From Bacillota bacterium (GTDB lineage: Bacteria; Bacillota; Clostridia; Lachnospirales; CAG-274): 64,000 bases of DNA. This document shows, piece by piece, positions 41,796 through 51,196 of this stretch. The stretch spans positions 62,001 through 126,000 of the forward strand of contig JAFUAF010000013.1 of NCBI GenBank assembly GCA_017460805.1, in the 5' to 3' direction. Both the position numbers and the translations under genes were made by a program. Under the pieces are notes generated by a model. It was not told the origin of the DNA, did no database searches, and was given only the letters and a program-made list of their open reading frames with translations. The number at the start of each line of letters is the position of its first letter. The stretch's first letter is position 1.

Positions 41796-43633
41796 AAACA
41801 AAAATTGCTTTTATGCTGATTTGCGGTGTGCTTGTCTTTGCTATCGGCAATAACTGCGCTTATAACTATATGCACTCACAAGCAACCGATATAGGCGGCA
41901 AGTTGGAAGCAGTGTCTGCGGGGCTTGAACGCATAGACAAAGAATTTTACATATTTGATTTAAAATCACTCGGAGCAGGCAGTTTATGCCTGTTTTTTTA
42001 TTCCCTCGGCTGCATATATGCTATCTTTTGCAAAAGGAATACAATGCCCGGCAGGGAACACGGTTCAGCCGAATGGGGAACGGCGGGTGATATAGCCAAA
42101 TATAAGGATAAGAAATTTGATAACAACATGCTTCTTACCGCTACCGAATGGATGAGCCTGAACACAAGGCAGACGATGCGTAATAACAATATTCTTGTTA
42201 TAGGCGGTTCGGGTTCGGGTAAAACGCGATTTTTCCTTAAACCTAATTTGCTGCAAATGCACTGTTCCTATGTTATAACAGACCCTAAAGGCACTGTTTT
42301 GAACGAGGTCGGCAAGGTGCTGGCTGATGCGGGCTATAAAATCAAAGTGTTCAATACTGTGGATTTCAGTAAAAGTATGCACTACAATCCGTTTTCTTTT
42401 ATAAAGACGGAAGCGGATATAAAGGTTTTTGTGGATATATTGATAACTTCCACAAAAGAAAAAGGCGAAAAAAGCTCAGACCCGTTTTGGGAAAATGCCG
42501 AGCGACTTCTGTATATGGCTCTTATAGGCTATATAATCTACGAACTTCCCGAAGAGGAACATAACTTTGCTTCACTCTTGGGGCTTATAAACGCCATGGA
42601 AGTCCGCGAGGATGACGAGAGTTTTATGAACGCCGTTGATTATGCCTTTGAGGAGATCGAGTTGGGTACAAGAGCATTTTGCGAAAAGCGAAAGCTGCCT
42701 TTTGACGAGAAAAAGGCAATAGAACCAAATCCCGAACACTTTGCTCTGCTGCAATACAAAAAATATAAGATGTCCGCCGCAAAAACGGCAAAATCCATTC
42801 TTATAAGCTGCGGAGTGCGTCTTTCAGCTTTTGACATAAAGGAAGTAAGGGATATGACCATGTATGACGAAATGGAGTTGAGTACGTTGGGGGACGAAAA
42901 AACTATCCTATTTATCGTCATAGATGACAAAGTAAGCACTTTTAACTTCCTTGCTAACTTTATGTACAGCCAATTATTCAAAGAACTGTGTGATAAAGCA
43001 GATAACCACTACGGCGGCAGGTTGCCCGTACATGTGCGCTGTATGCTTGATGAGTTTGCAAATATCGGACAGATACCGAACTTCGAGAAGATCATCTCTA
43101 TTATACGCTCAAGGGAAATTTCTGTCAATGTTATTGTGCAAAATATGGCGCAAATTGAGGCTTTATATGACAAACAAGCAGGTACATTGGCCGGAAACTG
43201 CGATACAACTCTTTTCTTGGGAAGTGGTGAAAATCAGACCATGAAAACCATATCGGAACGTGTCGGAAAAGCTACTATCGACCATAGAAGCAGCAGTACA
43301 ACAAAGGGACAGCAAGGCTCTTTTTCGCTTCAAAATCAGATTTTGGGGCGCGAGCTTATAACTCCCGATGAGGTCGGAAGGCTCGATAACAATGAGTGCT
43401 TACTGTTTATAAGGGGTCTGAGACCCTTTAAATCAAAAAAATATGATTTGACCAAACATCCACATTACCGAAAAACGGGGGATTACAACAAAGATAACCT
43501 GTTTGACATTGTAAAATACAATGCCGAACATAAAAACGAAAGGTCGGCTGCGGAGGATATAGATATAGAAAAATATATGCTTGATGACAATGACCTTGAA
43601 ATATTGGAAAACAATTTACAACAAGTGGGATAA
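41792..43633 (+). CDS. VirD4-like type IV coupling protein
   Basis: 613 residues. Two N-terminal membrane helices (residues about 5-25 and 55-80) anchor the ATPase. Walker A VIGGSGSGKTRFF lies near residue 140, the YVITDPKGTVLNEV segment follows, and Walker B is RCMLDEFANIGQIPNFE near 415; NMAQIEALYDKQAGTLAGNCDTTLFLGSGE is the conserved sensor region. It delivers the relaxase-DNA complex to the transfer channel. It is the second gene of the transfer operon, behind PcfB. Confidence 0.95.
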   Translation: MKTKIAFMLICGVLVFAIGNNCAYNYMHSQATDIGGKLEAVSAGLERIDKEFYIFDLKSLGAGSLCLFFYSLGCIYAIFCKRNTMPGREHGSAEWGTAGDIAKYKDKKFDNNMLLTATEWMSLNTRQTMRNNNILVIGGSGSGKTRFFLKPNLLQMHCSYVITDPKGTVLNEVGKVLADAGYKIKVFNTVDFSKSMHYNPFSFIKTEADIKVFVDILITSTKEKGEKSSDPFWENAERLLYMALIGYIIYELPEEEHNFASLLGLINAMEVREDDESFMNAVDYAFEEIELGTRAFCEKRKLPFDEKKAIEPNPEHFALLQYKKYKMSAAKTAKSILISCGVRLSAFDIKEVRDMTMYDEMELSTLGDEKTILFIVIDDKVSTFNFLANFMYSQLFKELCDKADNHYGGRLPVHVRCMLDEFANIGQIPNFEKIISIIRSREISVNVIVQNMAQIEALYDKQAGTLAGNCDTTLFLGSGENQTMKTISERVGKATIDHRSSSTTKGQQGSFSLQNQILGRELITPDEVGRLDNNECLLFIRGLRPFKSKKYDLTKHPHYRKTGDYNKDNLFDIVKYNAEHKNERSAAEDIDIEKYMLDDNDLEILENNLQQVG

Positions 43634-43663
43634 CTGTCGGAAAAGGGGGATTTTTCGGCAGTT
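43632..43663 (+). promoter_or_regulatory. Hairpin between the virD4 and Maff2 genes
   Basis: AACTGTCGGAAA (43632-43643) pairs with TTTTCGGCAGTT (43652-43663) over 12 positions if G-U pairs are allowed, with a short G-rich loop. It includes the virD4 stop. The T-run of a terminator is missing, so partial attenuation or protection of the downstream pilin-like mRNA is more likely. Confidence 0.5.
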
Positions 43664-43714
43664 TCTACATATAAAAACAAAGATATTATTAAAAAATTCA
43701 GGAGGACAAAATTT

Positions 43715-44068
43715 ATGAGAGAAAACATGTTAAGCGTAAGAAAGAACAAGGAAGCAGCAAGAAAGACAGCAGCAGAAAAGGCAATAAGAATCGTGGCAAG
43801 TACAGCGGTGCTTATGTGTACGGCATTTGCGGTAAATGTATTTGCAGCAGGTGGCGGCGATGCCATTACAACGGCAAAGAACCTGTTAAGCAAGGCGGCA
43901 ACCGCCGGAGGTGGATTATGGGCGGTCTGGGGACTTGTTACACTCGGTATGAGTATCAAAGATTCCAACGGCCCAGGTATCGGTAATGCAATATGGCAAA
44001 TATTGGGAGGCGCTATTATAATTGCCGCCGGTGCGGCAATAGGTGCTCTTGACTTAACAATGGCTTAA
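43715..44068 (+). CDS. Maff2-family small membrane protein, VirB2-pilin-like
   Basis: 117 residues. A basic N-terminus and long signal-like segment (IRIVASTAVLMCTAFAVNVFA, cleavage likely before AGGG) precede two hydrophobic helices (AATAGGGLWAVWGLVTLGMSI and IWQILGGAIIIAAGAAIGAL). This two-helix layout and the position before the VirB6-like gene match Maff2, a probable counterpart of the VirB2/TrbC pilin. CAGGAGG precedes the ATG by 10 bases. Confidence 0.85.
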   Translation: MRENMLSVRKNKEAARKTAAEKAIRIVASTAVLMCTAFAVNVFAAGGGDAITTAKNLLSKAATAGGGLWAVWGLVTLGMSIKDSNGPGIGNAIWQILGGAIIIAAGAAIGALDLTMA

Positions 44069-44113
44069 TAAGCTAAGTGAGGTACATTTCACACCTTAAA
44101 ACAGGTGTAAGAT

Positions 44114-44199
44114 TTGGCAGATAATTGAACCGGCAATAATAATTCAGGTTTCCATTATCTGCCAACAAATTTATGGCGGTTGGCAAAATGTTGACCGCC
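44114..44199 (+). promoter_or_regulatory. Stacked hairpins downstream of the pilin-like gene
   Basis: A perfect 12-bp stem, TTGGCAGATAAT (44114-44125) with ATTATCTGCCAA (44154-44165), encloses a loop with inner TGAA/TTCA and AACC/GGTT pairs. A second stem, GGCGGT (44175-44180) with ACCGCC (44194-44199), follows. The region lies between the pilin-like and VirB6-like genes and encodes no protein. Confidence 0.6.
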
Positions 44200-44220
44200 T
44201 GTTATGAAAGGAGAACGCAA

Positions 44221-45063
44221 ATGAGTTTTATAGAAGTTATGATCTCGGACTTATGCAATCTCTCCCTTGAAAACGGCTTTTCGACAAGCCTGACACAAAC
44301 GCTGGCACAGTACAACAGCGGCACAAACACCACTATTGTGGGCTTGATGAAAGGAACTGTATTTGCAGTGGGCGCATCATTGCTTACGTTATTTATGCTG
44401 CTTGAGCTTGTAGCCATGATAAACAGAGCAAACGGCAGTGAAACAGGCTTGAACAGTATCAAGTTACCCGCACACATACTTATAAAGTTTGGTGTGTTTG
44501 CCATTGTATTTTGTCATATACCCGCACTGCTAAACGGTATAGAAGCAACGGCGGCATCAATAGGCAGCGGCATTATAGCCGATTACAACTTTGGTGTAGG
44601 CATAGATGAAACACAGATAGCATCTTTAGCTTCTGCAATAGACAGCCTCGGCTTTTTCAACAAGATATTTACCTATATCGTGATTTTTGTCTGCTGGCTG
44701 TTTGTTCACTTTGTAGAGGGCATTTTGAGTATAACTGTGGTATTCAGAGCCTTTGAATTATGGCTTATGCTGCTTTTGTCACCAATACCGCTTGCAACAT
44801 TGGCTTCACAGGATTTTAGGCAGACAGCTATAAATTTCCTTAAAAGTTTTACGGCGGTTTGTTTGCAGGGTACGGCTATTGTTGCTTGTTTTCTCATATA
44901 TCAGGCACTTATGGGAAGTTTTGTAACTACTTATGACAGCAGCATGGATACAAGCACATTCGTAAACTCGTTTTTACTGCAAAATATCATATATACAGCA
45001 GTTTTGGCAGTGTCGGTGTTCAGCAGCGGGAGGATAGTTAAGCAGATCATGGGTGCTATGTAA
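44221..45063 (+). CDS. VirB6/TrbL-like channel protein
   Basis: 280 residues, about six membrane helices: GLMKGTVFAVGASLLTLFMLLELVA, HILIKFGVFAIVFCHIPALL, IFTYIVIFVCWLFVHFVEGILSIT, ELWLMLLLSPIPLATLA, TAVCLQGTAIVACFLIYQALM and a C-terminal helix. It is the inner-membrane channel component of the mating apparatus. The ATG at 44221 follows GAAAGGAG; the longer frame from 44173 begins inside the intergenic hairpins. Confidence 0.85.
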   Translation: MSFIEVMISDLCNLSLENGFSTSLTQTLAQYNSGTNTTIVGLMKGTVFAVGASLLTLFMLLELVAMINRANGSETGLNSIKLPAHILIKFGVFAIVFCHIPALLNGIEATAASIGSGIIADYNFGVGIDETQIASLASAIDSLGFFNKIFTYIVIFVCWLFVHFVEGILSITVVFRAFELWLMLLLSPIPLATLASQDFRQTAINFLKSFTAVCLQGTAIVACFLIYQALMGSFVTTYDSSMDTSTFVNSFLLQNIIYTAVLAVSVFSSGRIVKQIMGAM

Positions 45064-45078
45064 TATCATCTAATTCAA

Positions 45079-45192
45079 AAAGAAAAATATATCAATGTGC
45101 CGCAGGCAAAAATTTTAGCGTTTGTAGCCGTATGAGGACTTTGGTCCGAATAGGCGTAGCGTTAAGAAATTTTTAATGATATATTTTTCTTT
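45079..45192. ncRNA. Rod-like nested hairpin element (possible structured RNA)
   Basis: 114 bases fold back on themselves. Outer stem: 16 perfect pairs, 45079-45094 with 45177-45192. Second stem: AAAAATTT (45108-45115) with AAATTTTT (45167-45174). Apical hairpin: GCC-g-TAT-GA-GGAC-TTTG-GTCC-GA-ATA-GGC (45127-45155), where the facing GA steps would form a tandem sheared G-A motif. No T-run follows and no gene fits. It lies between the VirB6-like and PrgI genes. It could be an RNA regulator, a processing signal or a small mobile repeat. Confidence 0.55.
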
Positions 45193-45241
45193 ACCTCTGA
45201 ATGATATTACACGCATACACAAAAAAGTGAGGTGAGAGAAA

Positions 45242-45820
45242 ATGTCGATAGAAGTACGAGTGCCCGAAGAGATAAAGGACTACAAAGAAAGCATTATAGC
45301 GGGATTGTCGATACGACAGCTTGCTTGCGGGGCAGTTGCTTTTAGCTGCGGAGTGCCTACGTTTCTTATTTTAAGAAATATAAATATGGATCTTGCCACT
45401 TACGCAACAATGGCTGCGGTAGTACCTGCGTTTTGTATCGGGTTTATCAAGAAAGGCGGATATACCTTTGAAAAATATTTGAAAATCAAGTTAAAAGCTG
45501 TTTTGGGAGTAAACAAAAGGAAGTATCAAACAATAGGCACTTCCCCTCCCATCGAGGTTGAGGAATACAGAGCCTATTATCAGGAGCTAGCCGCAGAGCA
45601 AACTAAACAGGAGGAACAGCAGAAAGGGGGACATAAGATTGTTCGTACCAAAGGAGAACGAAATACAAAGAAAGTACAAAGAAAAAAACAGAGAGAGTAT
45701 GAGATTGCTGAAATCTCAAAAAAAGGCTATAAAAGAGCGCGAAAAGCAGCGTATAAGGCAATTAAGAAGTCAACAGGCGTTGATAGAAAAGAAAAATTTA
45801 AAAAAGAAGAAAAAAGCTAA
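45242..45820 (+). CDS. PrgI-family (VirB3-like) membrane protein
   Basis: 192 residues. The opening MSIEVRVPEEIKDYKESIIAGLSIRQLACGA, two membrane helices (residues about 22-42 and 50-70) and the KYLKIKLKAVLGVNKRKYQT segment match PrgI, the VirB3-like partner of the VirB4 ATPase. The family proper ends near residue 130; the remaining 60 residues are Lys/Arg-rich and coincide with the start of virB4 in another frame. GAGGTGAGAG precedes the ATG. Confidence 0.85.
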   Translation: MSIEVRVPEEIKDYKESIIAGLSIRQLACGAVAFSCGVPTFLILRNINMDLATYATMAAVVPAFCIGFIKKGGYTFEKYLKIKLKAVLGVNKRKYQTIGTSPPIEVEEYRAYYQELAAEQTKQEEQQKGGHKIVRTKGERNTKKVQRKKQREYEIAEISKKGYKRARKAAYKAIKKSTGVDRKEKFKKEEKS

Positions 45821-48188
45821 GGCAGAAGCCGCGCCGAAAACCTGTCAGGATACTCTTCATTATAAGTATATGTTTGAAAACGGTATTTGTCAGGTGGGTG
45901 ATAACTTCTTTTCCAAAACACTGAAATTCAGTGATATAAACTATCAAGTTGCACAGCGTGATGAACAGATAGATATATTCTCGCGTTACTGTGAGATATT
46001 AAACTATTTCAGCCCCGAAATAAATGTACAGATAACCGTACACAACAGGCGCATTGATATAGAAGATTTTAAGCAGAAAATGTTGTTCCCGATGCGTAAT
46101 GACGGTAAAGACGATTTAAGGGTTGAGTACAACACGATGCTTGAAAACAAGGCTTTACAGGGACAAAATTCAATCGTGAGAGAAAAATATATCACTTTCG
46201 GCATTACGGCAGAAAGCTATGATGTAGCCTATCCCGCACTGCTTCGTATAGAAACGGACTTGACGGGACAGTTTAAGGGGCTTGGGTGTGATGTAATGGC
46301 AGTTTCGGGCGCAGAAAGGCTTGAATATATCAACAGTATTCTAAATCCTAATGAGCCTATGAAGTTTGACTATAAGGAAATGGTAGGCACAGGTCTTACA
46401 ACAAAAGACTTTATTGCGCCTTACTATTTCGATTTTAAGCCGAACAGCAAGCAGACCTATTTTGAATTCGGGGACTATTTCGGTCAAGTTTTGATGATAA
46501 GAAAGTTTCCTACGGACTTATCTGATAAGCTGCTTAATGCCCTTGCTGAGATACCTTGTAATTCTACCATAAATATACACACCAATTCTATGGATAATTC
46601 ATCTGCAATAGAAATGGTTAAAACAAAGCTGGCATTTATGGAGCAGGATAAGGCTACAAGGCAGCAAAAATTATTGCAGCAGGGAACAGACCCCGAAATG
46701 ATACCGCAACATTTAAAACGACACCTTACGGAAACAAATATGCTTATTTCCGATATGCAGGAAAGAAATCAGCGATTATTTCAGGGTGCAATTATAGTCT
46801 TTACTTCGGCAAAAACACTTACCGAACTTGAAGAAAATGTTGAAAAGCTGAAAGGCAAGGCGCGAAGTTTCGGCTGCGAATTATCTCCTATCGCTTGTGA
46901 GCAGGAAGCAGGTTTAAACGCAACACTTCCGCTTGCAAAGAACGATATAGGCATAAGGCGCACACTCACAACGGCGGCACAGGCTATTTTTATTCCTTTC
47001 ACAACACAGGAACTTGCCGATGATGGCGGTATGTACTACGGCTTAAACGCTTTATCAAGAAATTTGATTTTCTTCAATAGAAAAGCGTTAAAAAATCCTG
47101 CGGGTTTTGTGTTGGGTTCACCCGGTTCGGGTAAATCTTTCGCAACAAAAAGGTGCTTGGTAGATGTAATGCTAAACTCGGAAGATGATGAAATTCTCGT
47201 TATCGACCCCGAAGCAGAGTATTTGACGCTCTTTGAAAACTTTGGCGGTGAGATAGTCAAAATTTCAAACGACACCGATACCTACTTTAATCCGCTTGAC
47301 ATCAGTGCGGAGTATTCGGGCGGCGATGATGACGAGGAAAACAGCAAAAATCCTCTGTCATTCAAAACCGAGTTTTTATTCAGCTTTTTAGATGTTATCG
47401 TTACCAAAGAAAGCGGTATAGGTCTTTCGGGTGCAGAACGTACCCTTGTTGACAGGGTGCTTACTTCTTTATATAAGGCTTATTTTAAGAAGAAAAACGC
47501 GCCTATGCCGACACTTACCGATTTTTACAAGGAACTTGAACAAGTGAAAATTCCTGAATTGCAGCAGGAGAAAGAAAATCTGTTAAAGGTTCTCGGCTTA
47601 TATACTTCGGGCAGTTTTAACCTTTTCGCACATCAAACCAATGTAAATGTAAACAACAGATTTGTTGTTTATGACATCAGGGATTTGGGCGAACAGCTTA
47701 AAACGCTTGGTATGCTTGTCATTTTGGATCAGATTTGGAACAGAGTTGTTTCTAACAGACTGATAGGCAGAACAACGTGGATAGTCATAGACGAAGCCCA
47801 TTTATTGTTCGCAAATCAGTTTTCGGCGCAGTTTTTGGTAAGCCTATGGAAGCGCGCGAGAAAATACGGTGCGATCTGTTCGGGTATAAGTCAGAACATA
47901 GGCGATTTATTGGACAGCCCGCTTGCAGGAAAGATTCTCGCCAACAGCGAGTATATCTTAATGCTTAATCAATCCCCGCAGGACAGAGTAAGGCTTTCGG
48001 AACTGCTGAATATATCGCCTACGCAGATGTCATTCGTTACAAATGCCACAGCAGGTCAGGGGCTTTTGCTTGCGGGCAATGCCATTGTACCGTTTGTTGA
48101 TAGTTTCCCGAAAGATACAAAGCTGTACAGCCTTATGACAACAAAATTGTCGGAGGTAATGGAATATGAGCAGCATAATAAAGAATAA
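45639..48188 (+). CDS. VirB4-like conjugation ATPase (TraE type)
   Basis: 849 residues. After a basic N-terminus, the VirB4 N-domain (about 65-430) and RecA-like ATPase follow: Walker A FVLGSPGSGKSFATKR near residue 490, ILVIDPEAEYLTLFENFGGE, Walker B TTWIVIDEAHLLFANQFS near 715, and SGISQNIGDLL. It powers pilus assembly and substrate transfer. The TTG at 45639 has a GGGGG site 9 bases upstream, inside prgI; an ATG at 45699 (MRLLKSQK) is an alternative. Either start overlaps prgI out of frame. It overlaps the next gene by 23 bases. Confidence 0.95.
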   Translation: MFVPKENEIQRKYKEKNRESMRLLKSQKKAIKEREKQRIRQLRSQQALIEKKNLKKKKKAKAEAAPKTCQDTLHYKYMFENGICQVGDNFFSKTLKFSDINYQVAQRDEQIDIFSRYCEILNYFSPEINVQITVHNRRIDIEDFKQKMLFPMRNDGKDDLRVEYNTMLENKALQGQNSIVREKYITFGITAESYDVAYPALLRIETDLTGQFKGLGCDVMAVSGAERLEYINSILNPNEPMKFDYKEMVGTGLTTKDFIAPYYFDFKPNSKQTYFEFGDYFGQVLMIRKFPTDLSDKLLNALAEIPCNSTINIHTNSMDNSSAIEMVKTKLAFMEQDKATRQQKLLQQGTDPEMIPQHLKRHLTETNMLISDMQERNQRLFQGAIIVFTSAKTLTELEENVEKLKGKARSFGCELSPIACEQEAGLNATLPLAKNDIGIRRTLTTAAQAIFIPFTTQELADDGGMYYGLNALSRNLIFFNRKALKNPAGFVLGSPGSGKSFATKRCLVDVMLNSEDDEILVIDPEAEYLTLFENFGGEIVKISNDTDTYFNPLDISAEYSGGDDDEENSKNPLSFKTEFLFSFLDVIVTKESGIGLSGAERTLVDRVLTSLYKAYFKKKNAPMPTLTDFYKELEQVKIPELQQEKENLLKVLGLYTSGSFNLFAHQTNVNVNNRFVVYDIRDLGEQLKTLGMLVILDQIWNRVVSNRLIGRTTWIVIDEAHLLFANQFSAQFLVSLWKRARKYGAICSGISQNIGDLLDSPLAGKILANSEYILMLNQSPQDRVRLSELLNISPTQMSFVTNATAGQGLLLAGNAIVPFVDSFPKDTKLYSLMTTKLSEVMEYEQHNKE

Positions 48189-51177
48189 CGATAACTCAAA
48201 AGCGGTAAATAAGCGGCGCGAGGATATAAACAGCGAACAGGTGGAAAACAGCCAAAGCAAGGCAGTCAAGGGCAAGAAAGATATTATCAAACAAGCCGAA
48301 GAAAAGGCTACCTACCGAGATTATTCGGGCAAGATACACTATGGAAGTTTTAGTGATAATAAATCTGTACAATCTTCCGAACCTGCAAAAAGCAGACAGT
48401 TTGAAAAGGTCAAAAAGGCTAAACAAGCCGAAAAGCGAAAGGAGCTTATCAGACCCGAAACAACAGCGGATATTGTTATGCCTGAAAATTCCGCCGATAT
48501 TGTTAAGCCCGCGGACAGCGTGGATATTGTAAAACCTCAATACTCCGCACCTGCGTATATTCCCGATAAACCTGTTGATATTGACAGCCCTGCATACAAA
48601 AAGGCATTAAAAAAACAGCTTAAACAGTATGCTGCGCGAAAAAACAGCGATAACAAGCCAAAATCACAGCTTGATGTTTCCGATATGCCGCAGGGTATTA
48701 TAAAAACGGAAACGCAAGCACCTGTTATAGAACATAGAGCGGGCATTGATGATGTTATATCAACCTCACAGGACTATGCACTATCGGCAACGGCAAGGGA
48801 TATGGTTGACGGAACTGTTACATATACAGACGGTACACAGCGTTCAAAGTTGTCTAAAATGGCGCATCAGCGGCAGTTGGAAGCAATGAAAAATCTGTAC
48901 AAAGATGACAGCAAGCCAGACACCGATAATGCCGCCTTTGAATACCGTGAAGATGAACAGCAACATTCCGAAATGCTTGTTAAAAACTCTATACCTATTA
49001 TAGAGCATAAAGAAGCGGTTGTCAAATCTTCTGCTCTACCAATAAAAAAGCAGGTTAAAGCAGAAAAGAACAAAACACAGCGTACAACAGTTGCTGCACT
49101 GGGCGCGGGCGTGATCAAAAGCAGTGTTCATTCCACACTTAAAAACAGCGATGATGAAACTTTACAGATAGCAGAGGGAACGGTAGCAGCTGCGGAAACA
49201 GCAAAGGGGATTTTAAAGCCCGAAACCGTATCCGTCAAAAAGCGTAATCGAAAAATAAGCCGCGAAAAGGCTGCGGAAGCTGCGGCGGCACTTGGCATAA
49301 AGCACGAACTGAAACAGGATATGAAAAATATTATCCTTGAAAAAGGAGACCAATCGGGCGAACTGCTGAAAGTCGGCGGTAAATCCGTTATCAAGGCTAT
49401 AAGGGAGGATATAGCCGAAAAAGGTAACGAGGATTTAGCCTTTAAAGCCGTTGATGATGTCATAAAGACAGGTGAAACGGCAGTTGCGGCAAAAGATGTT
49501 ATCGTTGCAGGACGAAACGGTATAGGTGATATTGTAAACACAGGAAAATCTACTGTTAAGGCTATAAGAAATGCACCGCAAAATGTTAAGTCTGCGGTGC
49601 AAAAGGTTCAGGACACCAAAAGGCGTTATGATGCTTTTAAGCGGTTACAGACAAAGCAAAAAATGGCTCTTATAAAAAGCAAGGCTGCAAACAAGGCCAA
49701 GAAAGTCGCAGATGAAGCCATCAAGTCTGTTCGGTCTGCTGCAATTAAGGTCTTGGCACTTTTACTTGTCAATGTTGTGCTGATAGTTGCCATCTGCGGG
49801 CTTGTGGTCGGTGCGATAGGCTCTTTCATCTGGCAGACACCGTCCGCACTCGATACAACAGCGGACATTAAATACATTTCCGAAAAGGATTGTGCCATGC
49901 AGAGCAAGTGGATGGGTAAAGGCTACACAAATGTTGCGTTGGAAAATAAAAACGACAATTCAAGCGATAGGTCTTATTCATGCATTTATGCACTTGCAGT
50001 GGATGTGACGGATGAGCCTGTTGTAAACACGGGCGAAAACTCGAAAGGTGAAACCTTAATGCCTACATACAGCGGATTTAATAAAATCTTTTATTCTTCC
50101 GATGAAATGCTTGAAGAATATCGCTGGACAACAGACGATTACCGCGCGGCACTTGCTTATATCCAGACAAAAAAAGAAAACTTAGGATGGTTCTCAACAT
50201 TTTTCGGTTTTGTAGGTGAATCACAGCTTAAAACTGCGGCGAGCGATCTGCACAAGGCAACATATAACTACGGTATTTTGCACAGGGACAAAGATGCAGA
50301 TGGAAATATAACAGAGAGTTACGAAAGCCCGATATATTCTGTATCTTACGCAAAAGATGGGGCGCACGATTATTTTTATTTTGGCAAAAAATATTCGGTC
50401 AAATATCTGATAGATAACGATATTGTACGCTTTGACAGTGATGATGACAAAAACAAAAGCATGAAAGAAAGGTTTGAATACACCTATAAATACGGCAATT
50501 TCGCTGTAGCAAACATGACTTTCCCCTTGGAGTTGGAAGATGATGAAACGATAGAAAGCCGAATATCAAAACATTTCGGGAAACAGGTAGTATTGACCTA
50601 CAAACCGCCTACACCAAATGAAAACAAAACAGTATATGGGACGGTGAGTAAAAGTACCAAATGGCATTTGGCAACAGACTTGTCGGCTGATGATGGTGAT
50701 ATAATCTATGCTCCGATTTCGGGACTATGTAAAGCTACTCAGCGTGACGGGCGCGGGTTTGAGTATGTCATATCAACAGCCTACAACGGCAGTAATTTTG
50801 ATTTCACCAAAGACGGGTATCTGATAAAAATATCCTGTTCATCGGGTTCGTTTATTGCGGCGAATACACCGACAGTTGTGCATCAAGGGGATGCACTCGG
50901 CAAAGTGGCGCATAATATTGCGGTAAATACAATAGTACCCGATAAGGATAACGACACCGATAACGAGGATATTTTGGCAGACAAGCTGTTTCCCTGCTGC
51001 ACAAGCACAGCCTACCACGAGATAGGCGGCGATGTATTTGATATTCCAGAAGCGGAACAAGACCATATACACATTGAGATGTACAAGCTGCCGTGTGATT
51101 TCAGCAGTGCGGCGGATATGGAAAAGAATATACTTGCGGCAGAGCTGTTTTTCGACTACTCGGATGAGGAAGAATGA
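48166..51177 (+). CDS. Large transfer protein with a C-terminal M23 (LytM) peptidase domain
   Basis: 1003 residues. The first 530 are soluble, basic and repetitive (two TADIVMPENSADIVKPADSVDIVKP-like repeats around 95-125, then long Ala/Lys helices). One membrane helix lies near 530-560 (VLALLLVNVVLIVAICGLVVGAIG). The outer part ends in a LytM-like domain: HLATDLSADDGDIIYAP near 833 with the first His and Asp ligands, YLIKISC, VVHQGDALGKV, and DHIHIEMYKL near 967 with the second H-x-H. It would open the wall during mating, the role played by NlpC/P60 or lysozyme-like proteins in related elements. It overlaps virB4. Confidence 0.85.
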   Translation: MSSIIKNNDNSKAVNKRREDINSEQVENSQSKAVKGKKDIIKQAEEKATYRDYSGKIHYGSFSDNKSVQSSEPAKSRQFEKVKKAKQAEKRKELIRPETTADIVMPENSADIVKPADSVDIVKPQYSAPAYIPDKPVDIDSPAYKKALKKQLKQYAARKNSDNKPKSQLDVSDMPQGIIKTETQAPVIEHRAGIDDVISTSQDYALSATARDMVDGTVTYTDGTQRSKLSKMAHQRQLEAMKNLYKDDSKPDTDNAAFEYREDEQQHSEMLVKNSIPIIEHKEAVVKSSALPIKKQVKAEKNKTQRTTVAALGAGVIKSSVHSTLKNSDDETLQIAEGTVAAAETAKGILKPETVSVKKRNRKISREKAAEAAAALGIKHELKQDMKNIILEKGDQSGELLKVGGKSVIKAIREDIAEKGNEDLAFKAVDDVIKTGETAVAAKDVIVAGRNGIGDIVNTGKSTVKAIRNAPQNVKSAVQKVQDTKRRYDAFKRLQTKQKMALIKSKAANKAKKVADEAIKSVRSAAIKVLALLLVNVVLIVAICGLVVGAIGSFIWQTPSALDTTADIKYISEKDCAMQSKWMGKGYTNVALENKNDNSSDRSYSCIYALAVDVTDEPVVNTGENSKGETLMPTYSGFNKIFYSSDEMLEEYRWTTDDYRAALAYIQTKKENLGWFSTFFGFVGESQLKTAASDLHKATYNYGILHRDKDADGNITESYESPIYSVSYAKDGAHDYFYFGKKYSVKYLIDNDIVRFDSDDDKNKSMKERFEYTYKYGNFAVANMTFPLELEDDETIESRISKHFGKQVVLTYKPPTPNENKTVYGTVSKSTKWHLATDLSADDGDIIYAPISGLCKATQRDGRGFEYVISTAYNGSNFDFTKDGYLIKISCSSGSFIAANTPTVVHQGDALGKVAHNIAVNTIVPDKDNDTDNEDILADKLFPCCTSTAYHEIGGDVFDIPEAEQDHIHIEMYKLPCDFSSAADMEKNILAAELFFDYSDEEE

Positions 51178-51196
51178 AAGGAGATGTTATTAAAAA

